Assembly: GCF_009901585.1 (NCBI RefSeq)
Contig: NZ_WXYO01000002.1
Location: 528,769-592,768 of the forward strand
DNA: 64,000 bases
Source of the DNA: Poritiphilus flavus
Lineage (GTDB): Bacteria; Bacteroidota; Bacteroidia; Flavobacteriales; Flavobacteriaceae
Direction of reading: 5' to 3'
Shown here: piece by piece, positions 63,184 to 64,000 of the stretch
Position numbering within the stretch: the stretch's first letter is position 1
Layout of the letters: every line of letters starts with the position of its first letter
Made by a program: the position numbers and the translations under genes
The notes under the pieces: model-generated
What the model was told of the DNA's origin: nothing
The model's input: only the letters and a program-made list of their open reading frames with translations
The model's database searches: none

Positions 63184-63287
63184 TTTATAATTTCTACCTA
63201 CTAAGCACCTTCATTTAAGCCTTAATCTAAGAAATAATAATATATTTAGTGCTTCCAAAAATGCAATTAACTATTTAGCCACCCGCC

Positions 63288-64000
63288 TTGTCATTATCAG
63301 TTTGGGATATTGGAATTGTAATCGCTTATGTGATAGGTATCCTGGCGCTGGGATTCTATTTATCCAAACGCTCTTCCAAGAACCTGGAGTCTTATTTTCT
63401 AGGGGGTAACAAACTACCGTGGTACTATCTGGGGCTTAGCAACGCCTCCGGAATGTTTGATATTTCCGGGACCATGTGGACCGTGGGCATACTGTTTGTA
63501 TACGGTCTAAAAAGCGCCTGGCTACCCTGGCTATGGCCAGTCTGGAATCAGGTATTCGTATTCGTGTACCTGGCGATCTGGATGAGAAGGTCTAACGTAA
63601 TGACCGGCGCAGAGTGGATTACCTTTCGTTTTGGAGACGGGAAAGGGGCAAAGCTCTCCCATATCATTGTGGTAATTTTTGCGGTGATCAGTGTACTTGG
63701 GTTCATAGCCTATTTCTTTGAAGGAATAGGCAAGTACTGCACCTCTATCCTTCCCTGGGACCTTGCTTTCGAGTTCCTGGGCTACAAGATCAGCTCCGAA
63801 AGAAGCTATGCCTTGATCATATGCGGACTTACTTCCCTATATACAGTAAAAGGAGGTATGCACTCCGTGGTAGCTACAGAGGTGATGCAATTTGTGATCA
63901 TGACTATCGCCTGTGTTGGTGTGGGTATTGTTGGATATAATCTGGTGCAGGCCGGGCAGGTAGAAGCTGTAGTTCCCGAAGGCTGGAATGATCTTTGGTT
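63288..64000 (+). CDS. Sodium:solute symporter, N-terminal part (3' end outside window)
   Basis: The frame from 63288 runs open to the window edge, giving over 237 residues of an SSS-family transporter with helices matching GIVIAYVIGILALGFYLSKR, SYFLGGNKLPWYYLGLSNASGMFDISGTMW, and a conserved GAEWITFRFGDG. It is a Na+-coupled sugar, vitamin or amino-acid carrier; the substrate is unclear. The start seems to be a TTG, because an in-frame stop lies at 63276-63278 and no ATG occurs before helix 1. It is divergent from the membrane AraC regulator. Confidence 0.85.
   Translation, partial: MSLSVWDIGIVIAYVIGILALGFYLSKRSSKNLESYFLGGNKLPWYYLGLSNASGMFDISGTMWTVGILFVYGLKSAWLPWLWPVWNQVFVFVYLAIWMRRSNVMTGAEWITFRFGDGKGAKLSHIIVVIFAVISVLGFIAYFFEGIGKYCTSILPWDLAFEFLGYKISSERSYALIICGLTSLYTVKGGMHSVVATEVMQFVIMTIACVGVGIVGYNLVQAGQVEAVVPEGWNDLW

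Overview
The window looks like chromosomal DNA from a marine-type member of the Bacteroidota, most likely family Flavobacteriaceae. The evidence is a type IX secretion (T9SS) C-terminal sorting domain on a giant surface protein, Bacteroidota-style promoters (TTG near -33 and TAnnTTTG near -7), weak ribosome binding sites, moderate GC, and protein families typical of the group (ThuA/sugar-dehydrogenase fusions, Wzc-type kinase with the GADIRNP variant motif, malectin-like and PKD domains). No tRNA, rRNA, CRISPR array, transposase or phage gene was seen.

Layout. (1) 1-830: end of a GMC-family dehydrogenase and its small exported partner. (2) 911-2346: an XRE-type regulator, a long non-coding stretch with a strong candidate for a structured small RNA (about 1934-2073) and a shorter relative of it, then a small exported protein. 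(3) 2393-12742: a three-PAS sigma-54 activator, divergent from a run of envelope enzymes: pirin, isochorismatase-like hydrolase, amidohydrolase, YceI protein, copper tyrosinase, SCO copper chaperone, small permease and porin. A sigma-54-like promoter and a 10-bp inverted repeat centred about 84 bp upstream of the predicted start lie in the divergent gap. (4) 12763-16374: an operon of SDR, AraC regulator, NAD-binding protein and metallo-beta-lactamase hydrolase, preceded by a perfect 21-bp-period direct repeat. (5) 16498-21729: a ThuA protein and a ThuA/sugar-dehydrogenase/PKD/cytochrome c/CBM6 fusion, divergent from a NrtR-type Nudix regulator, with two 17-bp palindromes over the facing promoters.

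(6) 21778-48574: an exopolysaccharide locus. The left half (minus strand) has the initiating sugar-phosphate transferase, Wzc kinase/co-polymerase and a FlaA1/CapD-like membrane protein that seems to have lost its catalytic residues. The right half (plus strand) has GDP-fucose synthesis (gmd, fcl), a Wzx flippase, a Wzy/ligase-type polymerase, five glycosyltransferases or candidates, an acetyltransferase, an AsnB-type amidotransferase, and two paralogous exported right-handed beta-helix proteins that may cut or modify the polymer. A methyltransferase follows on the minus strand. No Wza-type outer-membrane exporter was seen. (7) 48679-59925: a 3,469-residue T9SS protein with nearly identical 1,041-bp tandem repeats, and a small OmpA-domain protein upstream of it. 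(8) 60110-64000: a beta-propeller protein, a CPBP membrane protease, a membrane-anchored AraC regulator and the start of a sodium:solute symporter.

I did not find a system that I can call new with confidence. The best leads are the structured RNA, the sigma-54-linked envelope tyrosinase/SCO module, the three predicted operator arrangements, the apparent pseudo-dehydratase in the capsule locus, and the duplicated beta-helix genes with their shared 3' element.
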